From contig JAXDLK010000033.1 of assembly GCA_034666665.1 (NCBI GenBank), positions 1-11,733 on the forward strand: a stretch of DNA of 11,733 nt. Direction: 5' to 3'. This DNA is from JAXDLK01 sp034666665. Its GTDB lineage: Bacteria > Desulfobacterota > Binatia > JACPRU01. Below are positions 1 to 6,830 of this stretch, in pieces (position 1 is the stretch's first letter; the number at the start of each line of letters is the position of its first letter). The notes under the pieces were generated by a model. It ran no database searches and was not told the origin of the DNA. It was given only the letters and a program-made list of their open reading frames with translations. The position numbers were made by a program, and so were the translations under genes.

Positions 1-378
1 TCCAAGGATCAGATTCCCCGGAAGATCGACGTGCCCGGCGCAGTCGCCCGGCAGGCCACCGACTTCGGTGACGCGACCGGCTTCGGCAAGATGGGAGGGG
101 AGTACTTCTCCCTCGGTGCCGGCACCGACATCGCGCCGCTCCTGAAGGGATTGAAAGACGACGGCTGTCACGCGCCGCACTGGGGCTACATGATCTCCGG
201 CGAGGTCGTGGTGACCTACACCGGCGGCGCCGTCGACGTCTGCAAGCAGAACGACCTGTTCTACTGGCCGCCGGGCCACAGCGTCCGCGTCGTGCAGGAC
301 GCCGAGGTCGTCCTGTTCAGCCCGCAGCGCGAGCACACCGACGTCATGGATCACATGCTGAAGGCGATGAAGGGCTGA
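1..378 (+). CDS. Small cupin-fold protein, 5' end outside window
   Basis: The frame is open from the first base to the TGA at 376-378, giving 125 visible residues, so the true start probably lies upstream; an in-frame GTG at 31 is a possible but weak start. The chain looks like a single-domain cupin. A His-rich first motif (GCHAPHWGYMISGE; H57, H60 and E68 counted from base 1) is followed by alternating beta-strand-like segments and a second motif PPGHSV with H93, the usual layout of cupin metal ligands. Spacing in motif 1 (HxxH rather than HxH) is not canonical, so metal binding is inferred. Substrate and reaction cannot be told. It ends 63 bases before the small peptide gene on the same strand and may share its transcript. 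Confidence 0.75.
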   Translation, partial: SKDQIPRKIDVPGAVARQATDFGDATGFGKMGGEYFSLGAGTDIAPLLKGLKDDGCHAPHWGYMISGEVVVTYTGGAVDVCKQNDLFYWPPGHSVRVVQDAEVVLFSPQREHTDVMDHMLKAMKG

Positions 379-430
379 GTTGGAAGGGGCAATGTTCGGC
401 CCCGTGGTAGCCGCCCCAAGAACTGACGAC

Positions 431-435
431 AGGAG
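431..435 (+). promoter_or_regulatory. Strong Shine-Dalgarno of the small peptide gene
   Basis: AGGAG lies six bases before the ATG at 442. It is one of the better ribosome-binding sites in the window and is the main reason to treat the 47-codon frame as a real gene rather than a chance frame. Confidence 0.65.
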
Positions 436-441
436 AACCTC

Positions 442-585
442 ATGCCCACTCCCACCAAGCCGAAGAGCAAGAAGGCCGTCGCCTCGAAGGCGAAGGTCAA
501 GGACCTGCGACCTACGAACCGAGAAGCCGCCAAGGTGAAGGGCGGCATGTACTCCGGCCCTCCGACAGATCCGATAGAGCCGTGA
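442..585 (+). CDS. 47-residue peptide with VKGG leader-like motif; candidate RiPP precursor
   Basis: ATG at 442 to TGA at 583-585. The N-terminal two thirds is very rich in Lys and Ala (MPTPTKPKSKKAVASKAKVK), then DLRPTNREAAKVKGG, then a short tail MYSGPPTDPIEP. The pattern of a basic segment, a KVKDLxP-like block and VKGG just before a short variable tail resembles small peptides with double-glycine-like leaders seen beside peptide-modifying enzymes; this is recalled family knowledge, not a search result. The tail has four Pro in 12 residues, one Tyr, one Ser and one Thr, and no Cys, so lanthionine or thiazole chemistry is excluded. The stop overlaps the GTG start of the oxygenase gene by four bases, implying coupled translation and matched function. 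It could also be a small basic protein unrelated to RiPPs. Confidence 0.7.
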   Translation: MPTPTKPKSKKAVASKAKVKDLRPTNREAAKVKGGMYSGPPTDPIEP

Positions 586-1580
586 GCCCTGACGAGCTCG
601 AGCAGTCGAGGACGCGCCGCGCGGACCGCTACCGTGCTCCCGCGGCGCGGTTCCGGCAGAAGCTGTTGCGTCGTGAGCGGCTGCTCTTCGACGTCATCTG
701 TGAGGCCGGGGCCCGCGGGTGTGCATTCCCGACCGACGCGATCAACGTGAACGCCGCGGCGGCCACGCCGGATCCGCGCACTCACGTGGCGGCGGACGCC
801 TACCGCGTGTGCGGCGGCAGGGCGTCTCGACGCCAGACGTGGGACGGCGCCGCGCGGCGCCTGGCCCGACGGTTGGCAAACGAGCTCGAGAGCGAGGCGA
901 CGGCGGAGCGCCGTCCGATGTACGTCCTCACGGCGCACGCGACGATCGGCCTGGCGCCGGACTGCGCGGTGCCGCGAGACCCTCTTCTCCGGGCCGCGTG
1001 GAAGGCTGTCGTCCAGACGTTCGCGATCTTGTTTCCGTCGACCGTGAAACGGCTCCCGCGTCCGGAGTGGGTGGATCGCCGCCTGGTCTCGACGCTCCGG
1101 CGTGAGGCCGCCGCGGGGATCCGTCGGGGACGCCGCGCTTCGGGGAAACGCCCCGGTCCCGAGGGGAGAAGGCTCGCCGTCGACCCGAGGCTTCTGGCGC
1201 TGGCCGCGGCGGCGCTCGGCAAGCAAGTCTCCCCGGACTACGTGGCTCTCTACCTGATCTACACGAAACCCGGCGACCACTTCTGGCCGCATCCCGACGA
1301 CCCGAAATGCGCGCCGATCAACCTCTTCGTGTGCATCGATCGCAAGCTCCCCGCCGGGCGCTCGCGTGGATCCGCCTTCCTCGCGTTCCGGCCGGACGGC
1401 TCCGTCGAACGCTACGAGCTGGCTCCGGGGGATGCCCTGGTGTTCGACGGGCGCGGCCTGGTCCACGGCCGGGAGCCGCTCCGCCGCGGCGAGCGAGTGG
1501 TTCTCCTCTCGATCTGGCTGAACCTTCGAGAAGGTGCCGTCGCGCCGCGGGCGGCGCGCCCTCGTTCCGCCGCCGCGTAG
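582..1580 (+). CDS. 2-oxoglutarate/Fe(II)-dependent oxygenase-like protein
   Basis: This 332-residue protein starts at a GTG that overlaps the upstream peptide stop (GTGA); no separate SD is evident, so translational coupling is likely. The C-terminal 110 residues carry the double-stranded beta-helix oxygenase signature: HPD at 237-239 (HxD metal pair) after YTKPGDHFWP, strands at SAFLAF and APGDALVFDG, a distal H295 in VHGREP, and R305 in GERVVLLSIWL, ten residues later, as the expected 2-oxoglutarate-binding Arg. The arrangement resembles prolyl-4-hydroxylase-type enzymes. Residues 1-200 are Arg-rich and I do not recognise a domain there; they may form a substrate-binding region. Family chemistry is hydroxylation or related oxidation using O2 and 2-oxoglutarate in the cytoplasm. 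The coupled peptide is the most economical substrate guess, but this is inference. Confidence 0.8.
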   Translation: MSPDELEQSRTRRADRYRAPAARFRQKLLRRERLLFDVICEAGARGCAFPTDAINVNAAAATPDPRTHVAADAYRVCGGRASRRQTWDGAARRLARRLANELESEATAERRPMYVLTAHATIGLAPDCAVPRDPLLRAAWKAVVQTFAILFPSTVKRLPRPEWVDRRLVSTLRREAAAGIRRGRRASGKRPGPEGRRLAVDPRLLALAAAALGKQVSPDYVALYLIYTKPGDHFWPHPDDPKCAPINLFVCIDRKLPAGRSRGSAFLAFRPDGSVERYELAPGDALVFDGRGLVHGREPLRRGERVVLLSIWLNLREGAVAPRAARPRSAAA

Positions 1581-1615
1581 TCATCCGCTCCGGCGGGCAT
1601 GTCTCTGCAGATCGG

Positions 1616-1644
1616 GCCGCGAGGCCTTCGCGGCGATTTGCTTT
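1616..1644 (+). terminator. Candidate intrinsic terminator after the oxygenase gene
   Basis: A perfect 7-bp stem GCCGCGA/TCGCGGC (1616-1622 with 1628-1634) encloses a 5-base loop and is followed by GATTTGCTTT, T-rich for this GC-rich window. It lies 36 bases after the oxygenase stop and 47 before the transporter ATG. The T-run is interrupted, so termination may be partial. If real, it separates the peptide-oxygenase unit from the transporter. Confidence 0.45.
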
Positions 1645-1690
1645 CGCTCGGGTCATCGTGGCGTAGTCGCGCCGACGCCGAGGAAGCCGG

Positions 1691-2992
1691 ATGCTGGAAC
1701 CAGCCGTCGCTGCCTCCGCTCTCGAGGGAGCGCCCGTCGGCTACTGGCCACGGCGCTGGATCCTGGTGTTCGGCTGCTTCCTCTCGATCGTCGTCTGTTA
1801 CATCGACCGCGTGAACATCTCCTTCGCCATCCTGCCGATGGCGAAGGAGCTCGGCTGGGACCCGACGACACAAGGCTGGGTGCTTTCGTCGTTCTTCATG
1901 GGCTACCTGGTCACGCAGCTCGTCGGCGGCTGGTGTGCCGCGCACATCGGCGGCCGCAAGCTGCTCGCGTTCGGTGTCCTCTGGTGGTCGCTGTTCACGA
2001 TGCTGACGCCGCTCGCGGCGTCGTACTCGCTCGGCGCGCTGATCGCCGCGCGCATCGGCATGGGCCTCGGCGAAGGCGTCGCCTTCCCCGCGATCTACCA
2101 GCTCCTGGGACGCTGGATCCCGTTGCACGAGCGTGCGCGCGCGGCGGCGTTGAACGGCAGCGGGATCCCGCTCGGTACGGTGGCCGCGACGGTGCTCACT
2201 CCGTGGCTGGTCGGGAGCTTCGGCTGGCCCGCCGTCTTCTACGCCTTCGGCGCCGCGGGCGTGGTCTGGTACGTCTTCTGGCAGCTCACTTCGAGCGAGT
2301 GTCCCGAAGACGCGCCCGGCATCCATCCGAGCGAGATCGCCTACATCCGCGCACACGCGGCAGCCGAGGTGACGAAGCCCGTGGTGCCGTGGGGCCGCAT
2401 CCTGCGCTCGACTCCGGTATGGGCGCTCGTCTTCAACCACTTCTGCTCGAACTGGGGCTTCTACGTGATCCTCTCGTGGCTGCCGCGCTACTTCGCCGAC
2501 GTGCACCGACTGGATCTGAGGGGCGCCGGCCATGCGAGCCTCCTGCCGTGGATCGTCATGTTCGTGATGACGAACGTCGGCGCGCAGCTTGCGGATGGGC
2601 TCCTGAAGCGCGGCCGGAGCGTGACGTTCGTGCGCAAGCTCATGCAGTCGATCGGCTTCTTCGGACCCGCCGCCGCGCTGCTGGCCATCGGGCAGGTCCA
2701 CACGGTGAGCGTCGCCATCGGCCTCATGTGCGTGACCCTCGGCCTCGGCTCGTTCGCGCTTTCCGGCTTCGGGGCGAATCACCTCGACATCGGGCCGCGC
2801 TATGCGGGCGCGCTGATGGGCCTGTCGAACACCGCGGGCACTCTGCCGGGAGTCATCGGCGTGGCCGTGACCGGCTACATCCTCGAAGCAACCGGCTCGT
2901 GGGCACTGGTGCTCGGGATCGCTGCTGCCTTGTACGTCGCCGGCGGGATCGTCTGGCTCCGTTTCGCGACGGGTGAGAAGCTCTTCGACTGA
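1691..2992 (+). CDS. MFS transporter, SLC17 / anion:cation symporter (ACS) type
   Basis: This 433-residue inner-membrane protein has about 12 hydrophobic segments, the usual length for the family. The ATG at 1691 is preceded by AGGA with a six-base spacer. Diagnostic ACS/SLC17 features are CYIDRVNISFAI in TM1 (36-47), GMGLGEGVAFPA in TM4 (123-134), NHFCSNWGFYVILSWLP opening the second half (249-265), and NHLDIGPRYAGALMGLSNT with TAGTLPG in the tenth to eleventh helices (363-387). The loop 2-3 motif GGWCAAHIGGRK lacks the acidic residue usual in MFS motif A. Family members co-transport organic or inorganic anions (sugar acids, aromatic acids, phosphate) with H+ or Na+; the substrate cannot be read here. 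It sits 110 bases after the oxygenase and 62 before the methyltransferase. A role in exporting a modified peptide would be unusual for this family. Confidence 0.88.
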   Translation: MLEPAVAASALEGAPVGYWPRRWILVFGCFLSIVVCYIDRVNISFAILPMAKELGWDPTTQGWVLSSFFMGYLVTQLVGGWCAAHIGGRKLLAFGVLWWSLFTMLTPLAASYSLGALIAARIGMGLGEGVAFPAIYQLLGRWIPLHERARAAALNGSGIPLGTVAATVLTPWLVGSFGWPAVFYAFGAAGVVWYVFWQLTSSECPEDAPGIHPSEIAYIRAHAAAEVTKPVVPWGRILRSTPVWALVFNHFCSNWGFYVILSWLPRYFADVHRLDLRGAGHASLLPWIVMFVMTNVGAQLADGLLKRGRSVTFVRKLMQSIGFFGPAAALLAIGQVHTVSVAIGLMCVTLGLGSFALSGFGANHLDIGPRYAGALMGLSNTAGTLPGVIGVAVTGYILEATGSWALVLGIAAALYVAGGIVWLRFATGEKLFD

Positions 2993-3054
2993 GCCAGGGC
3001 TCGAGGGCAGACGCGCCGCCGCCGAGACGAATCGGCTCACTCGAGAGTGGCGCG

Positions 3055-4356
3055 ATGCCGGTCGGACGGCTACTTCCCAGTAATCCCGTGCCTGATCGGA
3101 GCGCGCGCAACCGACCGCGGTCCATTGGGACCCGCACTCCAGGGCCCGGCGACGCCAGGCGCGTGCGCCGCATCTACGAGCAGCGCCCGTACCCGGCCGC
3201 CGACGAAACGGCGCTCACCGACCGGTCGTGGAGACTCGCGCCGATGGAATGGATCGACGCGCTCTGGAAGCCGGGACGGAGCGTCGCAGCACCGGGACGA
3301 ATCCTCGTCGCGGGGTGCGGCTCGGGACGCGAAGCGTTTCAACTGAGCCGGCGCTTTCCGCAGGCGCGAATCGTCGCCGTCGATTTCAGCCCGCGGTCGA
3401 TCGCGATCGCTCGCAAGCTGCGGCGGAGCGCGCCGGAGATGCGAAACATTCGCTTTGCCGTCGCGGACCTCGCGGGCCGTGGCTTCACCGCCGTCGCCGC
3501 CGGCGCGTTCGACTTCATCTCGTGCCACGGCGTGCTCTCCTACGTGCCCGAACCGGCGAGGGTGCTCGTGAACCTCCGCCGCTGCCTGGCACCCGGCGGC
3601 GCGCTCCATCTCGGCGTCAACGGAGCCGAGCACCAGAGCGTCGGCGCGAGACGGTTCCTGCCGGCGTTCGGTTTCGATCCCGCGGAGCTCCAGGACACGC
3701 CTCGCCTGCGGAAGCTGCTGCAATTCTGCGACGCCATTCTCGGAAATCGGGGCTCCACTCGCCTCGCGAAGAGGGCCGCCGTCCACTTGGCCGGCGATCT
3801 CTTCGGCCCCTTCATTCACGACCTGCCGCTCTCCGAGTGGATACGAATGGCCGCGAAGGCGAAGCTGCATTTCCACGGCAGCTATGCCGCGCACCACGCT
3901 CTCAGCCGGGCATCGGAGGATGATCTTCTCGCACTGCTGATGCCGAAGTCGCGGCCGGAGCTGAGCGAGCTCGTGGAAACGTTGACGCCGGCAGGTTTCC
4001 ACCGGCTCGTCTTCACCCGAAGACCCGTCGACGAGCCGCCATGGGAAAACCAGCAAGCGCTCCTCGCCTGGCAGCCGGTGCGGACCCGTCTGTACGGCTC
4101 CAGGCTCCCGAGACGCTCGGACTCGTGGCAGGCGCTACGAAACGTGGTGTTCAGCAGCCCGGCCACGAACACGCGCGTCGACTATCGGATGCCGGAATGG
4201 GAGCTGGAGATTCTCCGCCGGAGCAACGGTCAGCGGTCGCTCGCGGAGATACTGAAGACGATCCCGGTCACCGTCCCGACCGACGTCCTGCGGCAGCAGC
4301 TCTTCGTTCTCTCGCAGTTGCTCGTGATCCAGGTGCTGCCGAATCGAGTCACTTGA
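3055..4356 (+). CDS. Class I SAM-dependent methyltransferase with C-terminal winged-helix-like extension
   Basis: The frame has 433 residues. An entry motif IYEQRPYPAADE (40-51), known from some class I methyltransferases, precedes the Rossmann core: motif I ILVAGCGSGR (83-92), acidic D110 at the end of strand 2 (VAVDFSP), VADLA with D138, and FISCHGVLSYVPEP (154-167), with LVNLRRCLAPGG as the post-core helix and turn. A helical middle region runs to about 320. The last 55 residues (EWELEILRRSNGQRSLAEIL onward) resemble a small PqqD-like or winged-helix module, or a methyltransferase regulatory domain. The start is uncertain: the ATG at 3055 lacks a good SD, the first 35 residues are Arg/Pro-rich, and GTG codons at 3088 and 3163 are alternatives. 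Substrate is unknown. It converges on the phosphoesterase gene, whose stop lies 57 bases away. Confidence 0.82.
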   Translation: MPVGRLLPSNPVPDRSARNRPRSIGTRTPGPGDARRVRRIYEQRPYPAADETALTDRSWRLAPMEWIDALWKPGRSVAAPGRILVAGCGSGREAFQLSRRFPQARIVAVDFSPRSIAIARKLRRSAPEMRNIRFAVADLAGRGFTAVAAGAFDFISCHGVLSYVPEPARVLVNLRRCLAPGGALHLGVNGAEHQSVGARRFLPAFGFDPAELQDTPRLRKLLQFCDAILGNRGSTRLAKRAAVHLAGDLFGPFIHDLPLSEWIRMAAKAKLHFHGSYAAHHALSRASEDDLLALLMPKSRPELSELVETLTPAGFHRLVFTRRPVDEPPWENQQALLAWQPVRTRLYGSRLPRRSDSWQALRNVVFSSPATNTRVDYRMPEWELEILRRSNGQRSLAEILKTIPVTVPTDVLRQQLFVLSQLLVIQVLPNRVT

Positions 4357-4362
4357 CGGACG

Positions 4363-4385
4363 ACGCGCGCCTCGCCCGAGCGCGT
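4363..4385. terminator. Weak hairpin between convergent genes
   Basis: ACGCGC (4363-4368) pairs perfectly with GCGCGT (4380-4385) across an 11-base loop in the 56-base gap between two convergent genes. No T-tract follows on either strand, so a terminator role rests mainly on its position. Confidence 0.22.
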
Positions 4386-4412
4386 TCGCCTGCACGGTCT
4401 TGCTGAATCACC

Positions 4413-5792
4413 TCATCGTCGCCGTCCGCTCGACTCTTTCATGGCGTACCAGGCGACGAGCTCGGGATGCTGCTCGGCGACTTCCTTCGGGTGCTCCTCG
4501 ACGAGCCGCGCCGCCGCTTCCTCGAATGCTTCCTGGTTCGGTGATCTGGTGATCCGGAGCTGGGTCAGCGCCGCCGTCGCCTCGATCGGACCCAGCGGCA
4601 CGTTCGGGACGTCACGCCGCGGTGAATCGCGGGTCAGCGCCGCCGAAACGCTGCCGATTCCGGCCGCCCTTCTCGCATTCACCTCGGGCGAGTACCCGCT
4701 GCCGCCCGGATCGAACCGCTCGGCGATGAGCTGGAGTACGGACGTGTGGTCGAGGACCTGCTTGCACACGCTTCCCGCCTCGACGAACGGGGAGACGACG
4801 ACTGCCGGCACGCGAACCCCCGTCGTCTCGAACGGCGGGTAGACGACTCCCGCCGGAGGGTCCGAGCGCAGGCGGATCGGCGGCACGTGGTCGAAGAACC
4901 CGCCGTGCTCGTCGTAGGTGAAGATCGCGACCATTCTCGACCATCTGGCGGGCTCGAGCGTGAGGGCCTGGTACACGCGACGCAGGAACTGCTCGCCGAA
5001 TCCGGTCGCCAGCGGAGGGTGGTTGTCGTTCGCTTGGCCGCTCGTGTGGACCGGCGAATCCTCGTAGTCCGGCTCGACGAGAATCACTTGTGGAAACGTC
5101 GCCGGACCTTCCGACCTGATGTCGTCGAACAACCTCGGGAACGGCCGAAATCGATCTCCGAGAATGTCGTCCCACAGCCGGGGAAGAAGAGCGAAGAAGG
5201 ACAGCCCGGCCGAGTACACGCGCCAGCGAACGTGGTGGCGGTCCAGCCAGTCGAAGAGGAGATCCTGGTCAGGCAACAGAGCGCCCGGCGTGACGTCGCG
5301 CTCACTGTACCCACTGATCGCCATCAGGCGATTCGGATGGGTGCTCGCCGGCAGTGGTGCGAACCAGCGATCACAGACGGCGAAGCTCCGGGCGAGGAAG
5401 TCGGTGATGGGAATCTCTCTCGGCGTGAGGAAGCCCATCGGCGCCGGACGCCTCGTTCGATTGACGGGGGTGAAGGCGTGATACGCCTCCACGAAGCCGG
5501 TCATCGTCGGGCCGCCGACGACGTCGGAGACGGCGAGCTGGGTTTGAACCTCGTCGCGCTCGTGCGGCAGATCGCACGGAAGCGGGCCGCTGCTCATGTG
5601 GAATGGATGGTAGGCCTCACCCTCGAAAGGGTTCGCGTACTCCGCTTCTTTCCGCGAGACGAGGCCGTCGACGTCCTTCCGCCTGCCGATCCGCGGCAGG
5701 CGGAGGTAACCGAGCATGTGATCGAAGGAGCGGTTCTCCATCATCACGATGACGATCGTGTCGATCAGCTCGAGGTCAGGCATGCCGTTCAC
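4413..5792 (-). CDS. Phosphoesterase, phospholipase C / acid phosphatase (AcpA-like) family
   Basis: This 459-residue protein of the alkaline-phosphatase-fold phosphoesterase family hydrolyses phosphodiester or phosphomonoester bonds. Family landmarks occur in order: IVMMENRSFDHMLGYL (15-30), with the metal-binding E19/N20; PASTHPNRLMAISGYS (148-163), where the Thr at 151 occupies the nucleophile position (Ser or Thr in relatives); EPDYED (240-245); NDNHPP (255-260); and TYDEHGGFFDHVPP (292-305), holding the D294/E295 and H302 ligands. The family is complete here, so the enzyme should be active. The start is GTG at 5792 (overlapping the upstream stop by four bases) or ATG at 5783, which has GGAG ten bases before it. 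I see no Tat or Sec signal peptide, unusual because many relatives are secreted. The C-terminal 50 residues are helical and charged. Substrate (phosphatidylcholine, other lipid, small phosphate ester) is undetermined. Confidence 0.88.
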   Translation of the reverse strand: MNGMPDLELIDTIVIVMMENRSFDHMLGYLRLPRIGRRKDVDGLVSRKEAEYANPFEGEAYHPFHMSSGPLPCDLPHERDEVQTQLAVSDVVGGPTMTGFVEAYHAFTPVNRTRRPAPMGFLTPREIPITDFLARSFAVCDRWFAPLPASTHPNRLMAISGYSERDVTPGALLPDQDLLFDWLDRHHVRWRVYSAGLSFFALLPRLWDDILGDRFRPFPRLFDDIRSEGPATFPQVILVEPDYEDSPVHTSGQANDNHPPLATGFGEQFLRRVYQALTLEPARWSRMVAIFTYDEHGGFFDHVPPIRLRSDPPAGVVYPPFETTGVRVPAVVVSPFVEAGSVCKQVLDHTSVLQLIAERFDPGGSGYSPEVNARRAAGIGSVSAALTRDSPRRDVPNVPLGPIEATAALTQLRITRSPNQEAFEEAAARLVEEHPKEVAEQHPELVAWYAMKESSGRRR

Positions 5793-6592
5793 GCTCCGCA
5801 GGAGATCGTGACCGTCAGTCCGAGAGTCGCCGGCGGGTGGTGCTCGGGGTTGCCACAGACTTCATCAGGAAGAAGCGGAGCCCGAAGGATCCATTCGCCC
5901 GCGACCGGCGCACCGCGGAACTCCTCCGACCGTCGCGCCTTCGGACCGAGCGTCGTCTTTCGATCCGCGTGGGACACCATGATGGTCCTCGCGCCGACGA
6001 TCCGAACCGTATCCACGCGCGCGAGATCATCCCACTCGTTCGCGGGAAGGGTTGCGACCGCGACGATCGCGCCGGCCTCACAGGAAGTCCTGCCGAGAAG
6101 GCTCTTCGTCCCGCCGACCGAGAACGCCTCGATCTCCTGCTCGGCAACCTTCGACGAACCGAAGCGCTCGGCCGTCAGGGTGAACGTCGTCGTCTCGGCA
6201 ATGGCGAACGGCTTGCTGCCGGAAGAGCTCACCTTGCCGGTCCCTGCCACGGGAGGCCTGGCCGCGAGGTCAGCGGATCCCTTCACCTCCCACTCGAGAC
6301 GCGTCGACCGGTTCGCACAAAGACGCTGAGGCGCCGCCTCGAAACGAACGATCTGCGGGTGGCAGCCGATCACGGCTGCGCCGGCGATCGCCGCGATGGA
6401 CGCTGACGCGCGCCTCGAACGGTTGCCCGAGAGGACGACGATCGTCAGGAGCCTCGGTATCCGCCGCCGCACGTCGATCGGGTTTGCGCCGATTTTCGTA
6501 CCCGTCAAGCTGCGCGACCGCGCCGTGGATGTGCCCGCTGCCAACCCGACCTCGCGCCCGAGCAGGCGCGGCTGCCGGTTGCGCAACTCCAC
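5789..6592 (-). CDS. Putative lipoprotein with Ig-like domain
   Basis: The longest frame has 267 residues. Residues 64-77 (ASIAAIAGAAVIGC) form a hydrophobic run ending in a lipobox-like VIGC, followed by an Ig-like segment (about 80-143; VRFEAAPQRLCANRSTRLEW then ETTTFTLTAE), the pattern of bacterial extracytoplasmic Ig-like domains. The start is in conflict. GTG at 6592 fits the AGGAG at 6604-6608 (spacer 11) and G/C-ending codons, but puts 76 residues before the Cys. GTG at 6472 gives an Arg-rich n-region and a more normal signal, but has no clear SD. If processed, the protein is lipidated at C77 and exported. The stop overlaps the phosphoesterase GTG (GTGA), so the two are co-translated; a partnership at the envelope is inferred. 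The C-terminal 120 residues are not recognised. Confidence 0.65.
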   Translation of the reverse strand: MELRNRQPRLLGREVGLAAGTSTARSRSLTGTKIGANPIDVRRRIPRLLTIVVLSGNRSRRASASIAAIAGAAVIGCHPQIVRFEAAPQRLCANRSTRLEWEVKGSADLAARPPVAGTGKVSSSGSKPFAIAETTTFTLTAERFGSSKVAEQEIEAFSVGGTKSLLGRTSCEAGAIVAVATLPANEWDDLARVDTVRIVGARTIMVSHADRKTTLGPKARRSEEFRGAPVAGEWILRAPLLPDEVCGNPEHHPPATLGLTVTISCGA

Positions 6593-6830
6593 CGTCAGAA
6601 ATTCTCCTACAGAAACCGGTTCGCCGGGTTTGGATCGGGCGCCGCTCGGTCGTAGGTTGGTGTGTGGTGGCGCGGTGGTGTTGTCGGGGGGGCAACACGC
6701 GATGCGAAGCGCTGCGAAAATCCAAAATCACCGAATCACCGGCGATGTGCCGTGGGGGGCGAGCGCGAACGATTTCCGGCTCGGAGACCCGGACCGCTGA
6801 GCGCCATCGGCATTCGGCGATCGTGATCCC
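6593..6830. promoter_or_regulatory. Divergent intergenic region between lipoprotein operon and sensor kinase
   Basis: This 238-bp gap separates two divergently read units and should hold both promoters, although I find no convincing -35/-10 pair. It contains a G-rich tract on the + strand (6655-6692; six GG pairs then seven G in a row), an inverted repeat GTGTTG/CAACAC (6678-6683 and 6693-6698) whose 9-base loop contains the G run, and a tandem octamer AATCACCG (6726-6733 and 6734-6741) in a local A-rich patch. These could be regulator-binding elements or a structured leader. Confidence 0.4.
6604..6608 (-). promoter_or_regulatory. Shine-Dalgarno upstream of the lipoprotein gene
   Basis: AGGAG on the minus strand lies 11 bases before the GTG at 6592 and five before an in-frame CTG at 6598. 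It favours the longer form of the protein over a start at 6472, though the spacing to the GTG is longer than ideal. Confidence 0.4.

Noticed and set aside
386..403. GGGGC...GCCCC hairpin between the cupin and peptide genes as a terminator
   Set aside because: It has only five base pairs, an eight-base loop and no T-run; it does not justify separating the two genes.
351..1466. A 371-codon minus-strand frame across the peptide and oxygenase genes
   Set aside because: The plus strand has an SD, an overlap junction and oxygenase residues; the minus product is Arg-rich and unrecognisable.
1412..3040. A 542-codon open frame on the minus strand across the transporter gene
   Set aside because: It lies opposite a gene with clear MFS motifs; its product is Arg/His/Asp-rich low-complexity sequence typical of the antisense of a high-GC gene.
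4746..6329. A 527-codon open frame on the plus strand opposite the phosphoesterase and lipoprotein genes
   Set aside because: The minus strand holds the recognisable phosphoesterase motifs; this frame is Arg/Val-rich and matches no family.
6502..6530. TTGACG on the minus strand (about 6507) as a -35 box for a lipoprotein start at 6472
   Set aside because: No acceptable -10 element is found at 16-18 bases beyond it, and the position would leave almost no leader before the GTG.
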